64,000 nt of DNA from Sediminicola sp. YIK13. Its GTDB lineage: Bacteria > Bacteroidota > Bacteroidia > Flavobacteriales > Flavobacteriaceae. The translations under genes were made by a program, and so were the position numbers. The stretch spans positions 476,501-540,500 of the forward strand of contig NZ_CP010535.1 of assembly GCF_001430825.1 (NCBI RefSeq), given 5' to 3'. The number at the start of each line of letters is the position of its first letter. Position 1 is the first letter of the stretch. Of this stretch, positions 8,301-18,397 are shown piece by piece. Below the pieces are notes generated by a model, which saw nothing but the letters and a program-made list of their open reading frames with translations, was not told the DNA's origin and searched no databases.

Positions 8301-9002
8301 CTAGTTTATTAAGGCTACTGTGGTACAGGCAAAAATGGCTGCGGTTTCGGTGCGTAACCTGGTTTGTCCAAGGGCAACGGGGAGGAATCCCTTTTCTAGG
8401 GCCAATGCTATTTCATTGGTGGAAAAATCCCCTTCAGGACCTATGAGAATAGTGGTGTGTGATTTTGGTCTCATCCGTTCTTTTAACTCAATTTTCATAT
8501 CTTCTTCACAATGGGCTATAAAAAGATCTCCTTGTATGGAGGATGCCAAAAATTCTTTAAAGGTCATAGCCTCATTTAACGTTGGTAAGTACGTCTGAAG
8601 TGACTGTTTCATGGCTGATTGGATCACCTTATCCATCCGGTCCTTTTTGATTACCTTTCTTTCTGAATGTTCACAAATCAGAGGGGTAATTTCATCAACA
8701 CCTATTTCCGTGGCCTTTTCTAAAAACCACTCAAAACGGTCATTGAGTTTTGTTGGGGCCACTACCATATGCAATTTGTTGTCTTTGGGCTCGTAATGTT
8801 TCTTTTCAATAATCTTGGCCGAACATTTTTTGTGATCTGGAAACAGAATTTCTGCTTGGAACAAATCTCCATGGCCATTGGTAATCTGAAGGATGTCGCC
8901 TGTTTTTTTGCGTAATACCTTAACAATATGCTTGCTTTCGTCTGTTGGGAAAGTAAACTGTTCGGTTTCTAAATTCAGGTTTGGATTATAGAAAAGTTGC
9001 AT
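8301..9002 (-). CDS. rsmE: 16S rRNA m3U1498 methyltransferase
   Basis: The 233-residue protein has a typical RsmE layout. An N-terminal PUA-like part ('QLFYNPNL', 'DESKHIVKVLRKKTGD') is followed by a SPOUT methyltransferase domain with 'LIGPEGDFSTNEI' and the knot-forming tail 'LGQTRLRTETAAI'. It methylates N3 of U1498 in 16S rRNA using SAM. Length and motifs are normal. It lies 13 bp after the TfoX-N gene and probably belongs to the tsaD operon. Confidence 0.96.
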   Translation of the reverse strand: MQLFYNPNLNLETEQFTFPTDESKHIVKVLRKKTGDILQITNGHGDLFQAEILFPDHKKCSAKIIEKKHYEPKDNKLHMVVAPTKLNDRFEWFLEKATEIGVDEITPLICEHSERKVIKKDRMDKVIQSAMKQSLQTYLPTLNEAMTFKEFLASSIQGDLFIAHCEEDMKIELKERMRPKSHTTILIGPEGDFSTNEIALALEKGFLPVALGQTRLRTETAAIFACTTVALIN

Positions 9003-9015
9003 AGGTTGCTGCTTT

Positions 9016-9354
9016 TTATTTTAAGTTATTGATTTTGTTTTTAGCGTGCTCCAATCCCAATTCTACCCAGGAAAGAAGCTCTTCTTCAGTTTGAAAAGCC
9101 TCCTCCATGACAAATACAAATTCTTTCATGGGCCGGTTAGTGAAATCCATGGGTCGGGCATGTGGATTTTCTAAAATCATATTCATTTTATCACTTATAA
9201 CCCTGACCATTAGTTCGTCTTTTATAACACCAACGGTCATTTTTCCCTGATATAGAAAGGAAAGGCCGCCGAACATTTTCTTTTCGGTGAACTCTTCTGG
9301 AAACAATTTTAAGGTTTCCCTTATTCTATTTGCCAAGTCCTCGTTGAAAGCCAT
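9016..9354 (-). CDS. TfoX/Sxy N-terminal domain protein
   Basis: This 112-residue protein has the TfoX-N pattern: 'KKMFGGLSFLYQGKMTVGVIKDELMVRV' in pieces (MFGGLSF, then DELMVRV) and 'RPMDFTNRPMKEFV'. Only the N-terminal TfoX domain is present, without the C-terminal helix-hairpin part of the competence regulator. A role in competence is therefore not supported, and such stand-alone proteins have no fixed function. It sits between tsaD and rsmE with 10-13 bp spacing. Confidence 0.85.
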   Translation of the reverse strand: MAFNEDLANRIRETLKLFPEEFTEKKMFGGLSFLYQGKMTVGVIKDELMVRVISDKMNMILENPHARPMDFTNRPMKEFVFVMEEAFQTEEELLSWVELGLEHAKNKINNLK

Positions 9355-9364
9355 ACCGAAGTGT

Positions 9365-10387
9365 TTATATTACGTACCGTGCCTTAGCGGTAATGCTTTG
9401 GTCGCTAAAGTTGCCTTCCAAATATTTTAAGTATCCCACAATCCCTATCATCGCTGCATTGTCCGTGCAATATTCAAATTTGGGAACATAGGTAGTCCAG
9501 CCATACCTGGTTTCCGCATCTTTAAGTGCTTCCCGAATTCCTGAATTTGCCGATACCCCACCACCAATTGCGATTTGTTTAATTCCAGTTTGCTTGGCAG
9601 CCTTTTTAAGTTTGCTCATCAGAATGTCTATGATTGTATATTGTATGGACGAACAGATATCATGAAGGTTTTCTTCAATAAAATTTGGGTTTTCCTTCAC
9701 CTGATTTTGTATAAAGTAAAGGATACTGGTTTTTAACCCACTGAAACTAAAATTGAGATCCTTGACTTTTGGTTTTGGGAAAGGAAAGGCTTTAGGATTG
9801 CCCATTTGGGCATATTTGTCCACCAATGGTCCTCCAGGATATGGCAATCCTAAAATTTTGGCACTCTTATCAAAGGCTTCTCCAACAGCATCGTCCAAGG
9901 TTTCCCCCAGGATTTCGAGATCAAAATAATCCTTGACCAACACTATTTGGGTGTGTCCACCACTGATAGTGAGTGCTAAAAAAGGGAACTGTGGTTTTGG
10001 GTTATTTTCTTCATCTATGAAGTGCGCCAATATATGGGCCTGCATATGATTAACTTCTATTAACGGGATGTCCAAACCCAATGCGAGCGACTTGGCAAAT
10101 GAGGTGCCAACCAATAAAGATCCCATAAGTCCAGGACCACGTGTAAAAGCTATGGCTGATAACTGTTTTTTATCGATATTTGCCTTGGCCAACGCTTGGT
10201 GGACCACGGGAAGAATATTTTGTTGGTGGGCCCTGGAGGCAAGTTCGGGAACAACACCCCCATATTCCTCATGAATACGCTGCGTTGCAACAACATTGCT
10301 CAGTTTCTTGTTGTTGTGTAAAACGGCCGCTGAAGTATCGTCACAGGAAGATTCTATAGCAAGAATAAATATATTTTGATGTTCCAC
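9365..10387 (-). CDS. tsaD: tRNA N6-adenosine threonylcarbamoyltransferase
   Basis: The 340-residue protein carries the Kae1/TsaD marks: 'ILAIESSCDDTSAAV' at the N-terminus, the metal-binding 'HMQAHILAHF' near residue 115, 'SGGHTQIVLV', 'DDAVGEAFDKSAK' and 'GGVSANSGIR'. It transfers the threonylcarbamoyl group to A37 of ANN-decoding tRNAs, with TsaB and TsaE encoded elsewhere. The start is GTG at 10387, since no ATG precedes the conserved ILAIESSCDD. It is divergent from tamB, an arrangement common in Bacteroidetes. Confidence 0.97.
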   Translation of the reverse strand: MEHQNIFILAIESSCDDTSAAVLHNNKKLSNVVATQRIHEEYGGVVPELASRAHQQNILPVVHQALAKANIDKKQLSAIAFTRGPGLMGSLLVGTSFAKSLALGLDIPLIEVNHMQAHILAHFIDEENNPKPQFPFLALTISGGHTQIVLVKDYFDLEILGETLDDAVGEAFDKSAKILGLPYPGGPLVDKYAQMGNPKAFPFPKPKVKDLNFSFSGLKTSILYFIQNQVKENPNFIEENLHDICSSIQYTIIDILMSKLKKAAKQTGIKQIAIGGGVSANSGIREALKDAETRYGWTTYVPKFEYCTDNAAMIGIVGYLKYLEGNFSDQSITAKARYVI

Positions 10388-10408
10388 TTAGTTTTGGAAT
10401 AAAATTTG
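10376..10408 (+). promoter_or_regulatory. Candidate promoter for tamB
   Basis: TTG at 10376-10378, a 21-base spacer, then TA-N3-TTTG at 10400-10408. This is one base longer than the TAnnTTTG consensus. It would place a transcript start roughly 25 bases before the tamB reading frame. It overlaps the 5' end of tsaD. Confidence 0.3.
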
Positions 10409-10438
10409 AAAACAACAAAGATAAAACAATAAAGCCCT

Positions 10439-13400
10439 ATCAAAAAATTAAGAAAAATACTCCTTAGGATATTATTGGTGATCTTGCTGATATCAGTTCT
10501 AGGTACGGCTATCTTGTCTTTGCCCATAGTTCAAACGAGATTGGCAAAATTTGCCACGAATACCATCAACACAGAATTTGGGACAAATATTAATATAGAC
10601 CGATTAAAATTTTCTCTCATATCCTGGGATACATCCTTAAGGGGTGTTTTTGTGCAGGACTATCAAAAGGATACCCTTTTTTACATCGATAGGCTTTCTA
10701 CTTCCATTCTTAATATTAGAAACCTGGTGAATGGAAAATTAGAGTTTGGGGATATAAATGTCGAAAAGCTCAATTTTAAATTGAAGACTTATAAAGGGGA
10801 GCGTAATAGTAACCTAGAGGTTTTTATTGACAAATTGGATGATAAAAAACCCAGGAATCCAGGAACGCCCCCATTTTATTTTTCATCTTCGGATGTAAAA
10901 ATATCCAATAGTAAATTCAGGCTTATTGATGAGAACAGGGAAACCTATGAGGTCCTTGATTTTAAAGATCTAAACATAAATGCCAACAATTTCCTGATAT
11001 TGGGTCCAGAGGTGACCTCTGAGATCAAGAAATTAACATTTTCCAGTAAAAAAGGGCTAAAAGTGGAAAATATGGGGACTTCCTTCAAATATTCCAAACA
11101 ACAGATGAGGTTTGATTCCCTTCAGATAAAAACATCAAAATCCAACATCAAAGGTAATTTGGTCTTCAACTATAACAGGGAAGATTTTGCCGACTTTCTG
11201 AACAAGGTAAATATTACCGCAAATTTTGAAGAGTCTACAGTGTCCTTTGATGAGGTGAACTTATTGTACAGCGAATTTGGTAGCGGTAAGGAAGCTTATT
11301 TTAGTGCTACCGTAAATGGCGTATTGAACGATTTAAATACGACCGATCTTTTTTTGCAATCGGATAATACAGGGGTAAGGGGCGATTTTCATTTTAAAAA
11401 TCTATTTACCAAATCGGAGCCCTTTGTGATCAACGCGCAAATGAGGAATGTGTCCACAAGCTATTACGAACTTAGATCTTTGATGCCCAAAATCCTTGGA
11501 GATAACATCCCTTCTGTTTTTGAAAAATTGGGCCAATTTACCATAAGGGGAACGGCAGGGATCACCCAAAAGGTCATAGAGGCAAAAGTGAACATTAATA
11601 CCCTTGTTGGCAGTAGTTATGCAGATCTAACCCTAACGGATATAGATGACATAGACAATGCTTCCTACCAGGGATTTGTTTCCTTGATCGATTTTGATCT
11701 TGGTGAGATAGTCAATAATGAGAAATTGGGTAAAACTAATTTGGATGTTAATGTAGAAGGAAAGGGATTTGTTCAGGAAACATTGAATACTAAGGTCACA
11801 GGGGAGGTATACAATTTGGAATTTAATGATTACAACTATCAAAATATAAATGTTTCAGGGGTACTTAAAGACCAGTTGTTTGACGGGTCTTTGGTATCTG
11901 CAGATGAGAATTTCAAATTTGAGTTCAAGGGGTTGGCAGATTTAAAGGAGAGGCGCAATAACTTTAACTTCGTGGCCTCAGTGGATTATGCCGATTTTAA
12001 GAAGCTGAACTTTATAAAGGACAGCGTTTCTATTTTTAAAGGTAATATTGCCATGGACGTTTCCGGTAATAGTGTGGATAATTTTATAGGGGACATCAAT
12101 TTTACCAAGACCAGCTATCAAAATAAGAATGAGATCTATTATTTCGATGATTTTAAAATTTCCTCAACGTTCGAAAAAGATACCGTAAGGGTCATAGATA
12201 TTAATTCCCCAGATATTATTACCGGATACTTAAGAGGGAACTTTAAAGTAAATGAACTGGGCAAACTGGTTCAAAATGCCATAGGAAGTATTTATACCAA
12301 TTATAAACCCTATCAAATTTCAGACGGGCAACGCTTGACCTTTAATTTTAAAATTTACAATAAAATTGTAGAGGTGTTTTTTCCCGAAGTGGAATTTGGT
12401 CCAAATACTTTTATCAAGGGAAGCGTTATTGCTGATGAGGGCGACTTCAAACTAACCTTTAAATCACCGAGCATTACAGCTTTTGGGAATTTGCTTGATA
12501 ATATTGATGTGAAGGTGGATAACAAAAATCCCCTTTTCAATACCTTCGTTTCTGTGGCCGATGTCTCAACAAAATACTACGATGTAAAAGATTTTAACCT
12601 GATCAATACCACTATTAATGATACCCTGTTCTTTAGAACAGAATTTAAAGGGGGTAGTGAATACAATGATAGTTATAACCTAAACTTTTATCACACCTTC
12701 AATAATCAAAAGAAGTCCGTGATTGGACTAAAAAGGTCCGATCTTAGTTTTAAGGGCAATACTTGGGTGCTAAATAATGAGGGCAATAACAAGAACAAGG
12801 TCATCTTAAACAGTAAGTTGGATAGTATTACGATTGAGGAGATCGTAATGAACAATGAGGAGAATGAACAGATCAGGCTCAAGGGACAATTGGCAGATTC
12901 TACCTATAAGGATCTGGAACTACAGTTTAAGATTGTTTCCTTGGATAAAATAACACCCAATATAGATAGCTTAAACCTAAAAGGAGAGGTAAATGGGGTA
13001 TTAAATGTCCGCCAAAAAGACGGGATCTACCTGCCATCTTCCAACTTGGATATCCGCGACTTTGCTGTAAATGACATCCGACAAGGGGATCTTTCCATCG
13101 GTATTGTCGGGAATCAAGACTTGACAGATTTTGTGGTCAATGCCCAATTATCCGATCGAGGTGTGGATAGGATGAGTGTGTTTGGTAAAATATCCAATAG
13201 GACAGAAATTCCGCAGGCAGATCTTTTGGCAAATTTTAATGACTTTAGTTTGGAACCCTTCAGTCCACTGGGTGAAGGTGTAATTGATCATATACGGGGA
13301 GATATTTCCGGAAATGCCAGAATTACGGGGGATCTAAATAATTTAGATATCAATGGACAGCTTTCATTGAACAATGCGGGTATTGCTATCCCGTACTTAA

Positions 13401-14902
13401 ATGTGGATTATGCCTTTGACCAAAATTCCCAAGTGCGCCTCTACGACCAGACCTTTTATTTTGAGAACATAGGATTAACAGATGTATCACAAAATACCCA
13501 GGCCAATATAGATGGTAGGATTACCCATCAAGCCTTTAAGGAATGGAATCTGGATTTAAAAGTGGATACTAAAAATGATCGGTTCATGATCATGGATAAG
13601 CCATACAGTGAGGACGAATTATACTATGGGACTGGATTTCTGAACGGGACAGGGGAAATATATGGATCTACCAAGGCTTTGACGATAAAAGTAAATGGGA
13701 GCACTGCTAGAGGTACCTCTTTGAAGATTCCATTGAGTGATGTGGCCAGTGTGGGCGATTTTTCTTTCATAACGTTCATAGAAAAAAATAGTAAAAAAAC
13801 GATTGAGGCCCAACGCACCATTAAAACAACAGAAGGTTTGGAGCTGGAGTTCGATCTCTTGGTGACTCCAGAGGCCGAAGTGGAGATTGTGGTGGACCAA
13901 AAAACAGGGAGCTCTCTTAAAGGAACGGGGGAAGGGATTTTATTGATCGAGATCAATACTTTAGGTAAGTTCAATATGTACGGAGATTTTGTAGTAGTTA
14001 CAGGGGAATATAACCATAAATTTGGGGGTGTCATCGATAAAAGATTTAAGGTGAGGCCCGGAGGTAGTGTGGTTTGGGAAAGGGATCCTTTGGCGGCAAC
14101 TCTAAATTTAGAGGCTGTTTATTCCTTGAATGCCAATCCTGCACCTCTCCTAGACGACCCAGGATATACCCGAAGAATCCCTACGGATGTTGTAGTAAGA
14201 TTAAATGGTAGGTTGGAGAGTCCGGAAATCAATTTTGATATTGAATTCCCCGGAACAAATTCTGTAGTAAAATCGGAATTGCAATACCGTCTACAAGATC
14301 CAACAGTGATGGAGCGAAATGCCTTTTTCTTGATGGCACAGGGCACCTTTGTAAATGAGGTCTCAGGAATTAACCAACAGGCAGTAACAGGAAACCTCAT
14401 ACAGACCGCCTCCGGTTTGTTGAACCAAGTATTTGACGGGAATAGTGACAAGTTCGATTTTGGACTCTCCTATGAGCAAGGACAGCTTGCCAAGAGTGCG
14501 GATATACAAACAGAGAATAGGATTGGGGTTACGGTTTCCACACAGATTAGTGATAAGGTATTGATTAATGGTAGGTTGGGAGTCCCGGTTGGTGGGGTTA
14601 GTGAAACCGTCGTTGCCGGTGATGTTGAGGTGCAGGTATTGTTGAATGAAGAAGGGACCCTGAGTCTTAAGATATTCAATAGGGAGAACGAAATTCAGCA
14701 GTTTTTATCTAATAATCAGGGATATACGCAAGGAGTGGGCTTGTCTTACGAGGTAGATTTTAATACCTTTGAACAATTGTTAGGTAGATTATTCGGCAAA
14801 GACAAGAAGAAAAAAAAGCAAAAGGCGTTACAACCAAATTCTACAGCTATAATTGAAAAGGATAGTATTATCCGATTTACAGAAAAAAACGGGGATAACT
14901 AA
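10439..14902 (+). CDS. tamB: Translocation and assembly module protein TamB (DUF490), unusual start
   Basis: About 1487 residues. One N-terminal membrane anchor is followed by long repetitive beta-rich sequence with many 'GxxxxxG' and 'xLxVxGxV' strands. The TamB C-terminal domain covers roughly the last 350 residues ('LKGTGEGILLIEINTLGKFNMYG' in pieces, 'VRPGGSVVWERDPLAATLNLEAVY'). TamB spans the periplasm and helps lipid transport to, and assembly of, the outer membrane. The frame opens after TAA at 10430 and contains no ATG there. The family-like N-terminus KKLRKILLRILLV is preceded by ATC at 10439. The only ordinary alternative, TTG at 10475, removes the basic residues before the anchor. 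I use 10439, so the start is uncertain. Confidence 0.9.
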   Translation: MKKLRKILLRILLVILLISVLGTAILSLPIVQTRLAKFATNTINTEFGTNINIDRLKFSLISWDTSLRGVFVQDYQKDTLFYIDRLSTSILNIRNLVNGKLEFGDINVEKLNFKLKTYKGERNSNLEVFIDKLDDKKPRNPGTPPFYFSSSDVKISNSKFRLIDENRETYEVLDFKDLNINANNFLILGPEVTSEIKKLTFSSKKGLKVENMGTSFKYSKQQMRFDSLQIKTSKSNIKGNLVFNYNREDFADFLNKVNITANFEESTVSFDEVNLLYSEFGSGKEAYFSATVNGVLNDLNTTDLFLQSDNTGVRGDFHFKNLFTKSEPFVINAQMRNVSTSYYELRSLMPKILGDNIPSVFEKLGQFTIRGTAGITQKVIEAKVNINTLVGSSYADLTLTDIDDIDNASYQGFVSLIDFDLGEIVNNEKLGKTNLDVNVEGKGFVQETLNTKVTGEVYNLEFNDYNYQNINVSGVLKDQLFDGSLVSADENFKFEFKGLADLKERRNNFNFVASVDYADFKKLNFIKDSVSIFKGNIAMDVSGNSVDNFIGDINFTKTSYQNKNEIYYFDDFKISSTFEKDTVRVIDINSPDIITGYLRGNFKVNELGKLVQNAIGSIYTNYKPYQISDGQRLTFNFKIYNKIVEVFFPEVEFGPNTFIKGSVIADEGDFKLTFKSPSITAFGNLLDNIDVKVDNKNPLFNTFVSVADVSTKYYDVKDFNLINTTINDTLFFRTEFKGGSEYNDSYNLNFYHTFNNQKKSVIGLKRSDLSFKGNTWVLNNEGNNKNKVILNSKLDSITIEEIVMNNEENEQIRLKGQLADSTYKDLELQFKIVSLDKITPNIDSLNLKGEVNGVLNVRQKDGIYLPSSNLDIRDFAVNDIRQGDLSIGIVGNQDLTDFVVNAQLSDRGVDRMSVFGKISNRTEIPQADLLANFNDFSLEPFSPLGEGVIDHIRGDISGNARITGDLNNLDINGQLSLNNAGIAIPYLNVDYAFDQNSQVRLYDQTFYFENIGLTDVSQNTQANIDGRITHQAFKEWNLDLKVDTKNDRFMIMDKPYSEDELYYGTGFLNGTGEIYGSTKALTIKVNGSTARGTSLKIPLSDVASVGDFSFITFIEKNSKKTIEAQRTIKTTEGLELEFDLLVTPEAEVEIVVDQKTGSSLKGTGEGILLIEINTLGKFNMYGDFVVVTGEYNHKFGGVIDKRFKVRPGGSVVWERDPLAATLNLEAVYSLNANPAPLLDDPGYTRRIPTDVVVRLNGRLESPEINFDIEFPGTNSVVKSELQYRLQDPTVMERNAFFLMAQGTFVNEVSGINQQAVTGNLIQTASGLLNQVFDGNSDKFDFGLSYEQGQLAKSADIQTENRIGVTVSTQISDKVLINGRLGVPVGGVSETVVAGDVEVQVLLNEEGTLSLKIFNRENEIQQFLSNNQGYTQGVGLSYEVDFNTFEQLLGRLFGKDKKKKKQKALQPNSTAIIEKDSIIRFTEKNGDN

Positions 14903-14969
14903 ATCCTTAAAATTCTAGATTTTCTGTTGCTTAATTACCCAAACGGCTAAAAATTGTTAACGAAAACGT

Positions 14970-15002
14970 TTGAGGTTTAGTCAGTTCGTAAAATAACCTT
15001 TG
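14970..15002 (+). promoter_or_regulatory. Candidate promoter for pfkA-gapA
   Basis: TTG at 14970-14972, a 21-base spacer, then TA-N3-TTTG at 14994-15002. It is one base off the TAnnTTTG consensus and has the same geometry as the tamB candidate. It lies 54 bp before the pfkA ATG. Confidence 0.3.
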
Positions 15003-15056
15003 CTTCAATTAGTTTATTGGAATAAGTTTCCTAGTTTTACTTTTTTAAAGATTTTA

Positions 15057-16043
15057 ATGGGTTCAAACATAAAGAAAATAGGGGTTTTTACCTCAGGTGG
15101 TGACTCTCCGGGGATGAACGCCGCCATTCGATCCGTTGTGCGTACTTGTGCGTATATGAAAATTGAATGCATGGGTATTTACAGGGGGTATGAGGGGATG
15201 ATAGAAGGCGATTTTAAAGCCATGGATGCCCGTAGTGTAAACAACATTATAAATAAAGGAGGTACTATCCTAAAGTCGGCTCGTTCTTTGGCATTTAGAA
15301 CCAAAGAAGGACGTCAGCAAGCATATGATAAGTTAAAGGAAGCAGGTATTGATGCTCTAGTAGTTATTGGAGGTGATGGTAGTTTTACCGGAGCTTTGAT
15401 CTTCAACCAAGAGTTTAACTTTCCAATAATAGGAATTCCAGGTACTATAGATAATGATATTTTTGGTACTACCTATACATTGGGATATGATACGGCTTTA
15501 AATACGGTAGTAGAGGTAATCGATAAAATCAGGGATACGGCCAGTTCCCACAACAGATTGTTCTTTGTTGAGGTAATGGGTAGGGATGTTGGCCATATCG
15601 CATTGAATGCAGGTGTGGGCGCAGGTGCAGAGGAAATATTGATCCCTGAGGAAAACTTGGGATTGGAACGTTTATTGGAATCCCTTAAGAGAAGTAAGGC
15701 ATCAGGCAAATCATCAAGTATAGTAGTGGTTGCTGAAGGTGATAAGACAGGAAAAAATGTTTTTGAGCTGAAGGAATATGTAGAAACCCACCTTCCTATC
15801 TACGATGTTAGGGTTTCTGTACTGGGTCACATGCAAAGAGGGGGTTCGCCTTCTTGTTTCGATAGGGTACTGGCCAGTAGAATGGGAGTAAGGGCAGTAG
15901 AGGCCCTATTGGAGGGAAAGACCAATCTAATGGTAGGTATCCAAGACAATAAAATTACAATGACCCCAATAAGTAAGGCCATTAAAGGGCATACTAAGAT
16001 AGATTTGGAGCTCATGAGAGTATCCGAAATAATGACAACATAA
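15057..16043 (+). CDS. pfkA: ATP-dependent 6-phosphofructokinase
   Basis: From the ATG at 15057 the product is 328 residues, the usual bacterial PfkA length; a frame opening at 15000 adds 19 non-conserved residues. Motifs in order: 'GVFTSGGDSPGMNAAIRSVV' (ATP site), 'GGDGSFTGA', 'GTIDNDI' (catalytic aspartate), 'VEVMGRDVGHIAL' and 'LGHMQRGGSPS'. The GGDGS motif points to ATP rather than pyrophosphate as donor. It phosphorylates fructose 6-phosphate in glycolysis. gapA follows 18 bp later, so the two form a glycolytic operon. Confidence 0.97.
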   Translation: MGSNIKKIGVFTSGGDSPGMNAAIRSVVRTCAYMKIECMGIYRGYEGMIEGDFKAMDARSVNNIINKGGTILKSARSLAFRTKEGRQQAYDKLKEAGIDALVVIGGDGSFTGALIFNQEFNFPIIGIPGTIDNDIFGTTYTLGYDTALNTVVEVIDKIRDTASSHNRLFFVEVMGRDVGHIALNAGVGAGAEEILIPEENLGLERLLESLKRSKASGKSSSIVVVAEGDKTGKNVFELKEYVETHLPIYDVRVSVLGHMQRGGSPSCFDRVLASRMGVRAVEALLEGKTNLMVGIQDNKITMTPISKAIKGHTKIDLELMRVSEIMTT

Positions 16044-17063
<1,020 letters not shown>

Positions 17064-17087
17064 GAATAATTTTTAATTCAAAGAATT

Positions 17088-17126
17088 CCTGAAGGTGGAC
17101 ATTAGTCCGTTTTCAGGTTTCTTTTT
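17088..17126 (+). terminator. Rho-independent terminator after gapA
   Basis: CCTGAA pairs with TTCAGG, with an inner GGAC/GTCC pairing, followed by TTTCTTTTT. It lies 25 bp after the gapA stop and just before the BadF-type kinase, so it ends the pfkA-gapA transcript. Confidence 0.8.
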
Positions 17127-17138
17127 AAATATGGGCCT

Positions 17139-17990
17139 ATGATATTAATTGTTGATAGTGGAGCTACAAAATCTGATTGGATTGCCCTAAATGATAAGGG
17201 GGAACAGTTGTTTACAACCCAAACACTCGGCCTGAGTCCAGAAGTATTGACCAGGCAGGTGATTGAGGACCGTATGGCCAATAACTTTGAAATTTCAAAG
17301 AATAAGGATAGCGTAACTGGACTTTACTTTTACGGTGCTGGATGTGGCACAGAGCGAATGAAAATATTTTTAAGGGATATTTTCAAAGATTTCTTTCCCA
17401 ATGCCAAAATTCAGGTAAAGGAAGACACCTATGCGGCCATTTATGCGACTACCAAAATAGGGCACCAAGGAATCGTTTGTATTTTGGGAACCGGATCTAA
17501 CTGTAGTTATTATGACGGTCACCAATTGATACAAAAAGTAACTTCTTTAGGGTATATCCTAATGGATGACGGTAGTGGAAATTTCTTTGGAAGAAAGCTC
17601 CTAAGAGATTACTACTTCCATAAAATGCCACAAGATTTGGGGATAAAATTCGCCAAAGAATACGATTTGGATGCAGATGTGATTAAGGATAACTTATACA
17701 AACAGCCTAATCCAAATACCTATCTGGCTAAGTTCGCCCGCTTTATTATAGAGAATAAGGAACATCCATATTGTCGTGGGGTTATAGACAAGGGCTTGCA
17801 ACAATTTGTGAACAACTACATTATGCAGTTTGAATTGGCCACAAAGGTTCCTGTCAACTTCGTGGGGAGTATAGCCTACTACCTCAGGGAAGAGCTGGCA
17901 ACAGTTTTAGATCGAAATGATCTAATCCTAGGGGTTATACGCCAAAGACCTATTGAGGGTCTCATGGAGTTCCATAAGGAAACTATTTAA
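17139..17990 (+). CDS. BadF/BadG-type ATPase, N-acetylglucosamine kinase-like
   Basis: The 283-residue protein has an actin-fold nucleotide site: 'ILIVDSGATKSDW' (phosphate 1 loop), 'GIVCILGTGSNCSYYDG' (phosphate 2) and 'VNFVGSIAYYLREEL' (adenosine region). 'MDDGSGNFFGRKLLRDYY' is characteristic of the GlcNAc-kinase branch of the BadF family in Bacteroidetes. It probably phosphorylates an amino sugar from cell-wall turnover. The gene overlaps the convergent ridA by 8 bases. Confidence 0.85.
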   Translation: MILIVDSGATKSDWIALNDKGEQLFTTQTLGLSPEVLTRQVIEDRMANNFEISKNKDSVTGLYFYGAGCGTERMKIFLRDIFKDFFPNAKIQVKEDTYAAIYATTKIGHQGIVCILGTGSNCSYYDGHQLIQKVTSLGYILMDDGSGNFFGRKLLRDYYFHKMPQDLGIKFAKEYDLDADVIKDNLYKQPNPNTYLAKFARFIIENKEHPYCRGVIDKGLQQFVNNYIMQFELATKVPVNFVGSIAYYLREELATVLDRNDLILGVIRQRPIEGLMEFHKETI

Positions 17991-18363
17991 TGGCGATCAT
18001 GGAGATTTCCACATTTACGAACTTAGGTAAATTGGAAACTTCCACTGTTTCACGGGCAGGTGCGGTTTCTGAACTGAAATAAGCCCCGTAAACCTCGTTG
18101 ATTGCTGCAAATTGATGCATATCTTTTACAAAGATGGAAGATTTCACAACATTTTCAAAGGTCATTCCTGCTTCGGTAAGAATGGCCTTTAAATTTTCCA
18201 TGGATTGTGCCGTTTCTTTTTTAATATCCCCTTCTATTAATTTTCCCGTGGCCGGATCCATAGGTATTTGTCCAGAAATATAAAGCGTATTGCCGGTTAG
18301 TATCGCTTGGTTGTAGGGCCCAATGGGTGCCGGGGCATTAGTAGTGGTAATTACTTTTTTCAT
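17983..18363 (-). CDS. ridA: RidA family enamine/imine deaminase
   Basis: The 126-residue protein has the full RidA/YjgF pattern: 'APAPIGPYNQAILTGNTLYISGQIPMDP' in segments, 'ENLKAILTEAGMTFENVVK' and a terminal 'APARETVEVSNLPKFVNVEI'. That includes the conserved arginine that binds the substrate carboxylate. It hydrolyses reactive 2-aminoacrylate formed by PLP enzymes in the cytoplasm. It is 34 bp after lptD on the same strand and may be read from the same transcript. Confidence 0.96.
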   Translation of the reverse strand: MKKVITTTNAPAPIGPYNQAILTGNTLYISGQIPMDPATGKLIEGDIKKETAQSMENLKAILTEAGMTFENVVKSSIFVKDMHQFAAINEVYGAYFSSETAPARETVEVSNLPKFVNVEISMIAIK

Positions 18364-18397
18364 CTTTAATTTTGTTAGCTGTTAATACTAGATTGCC

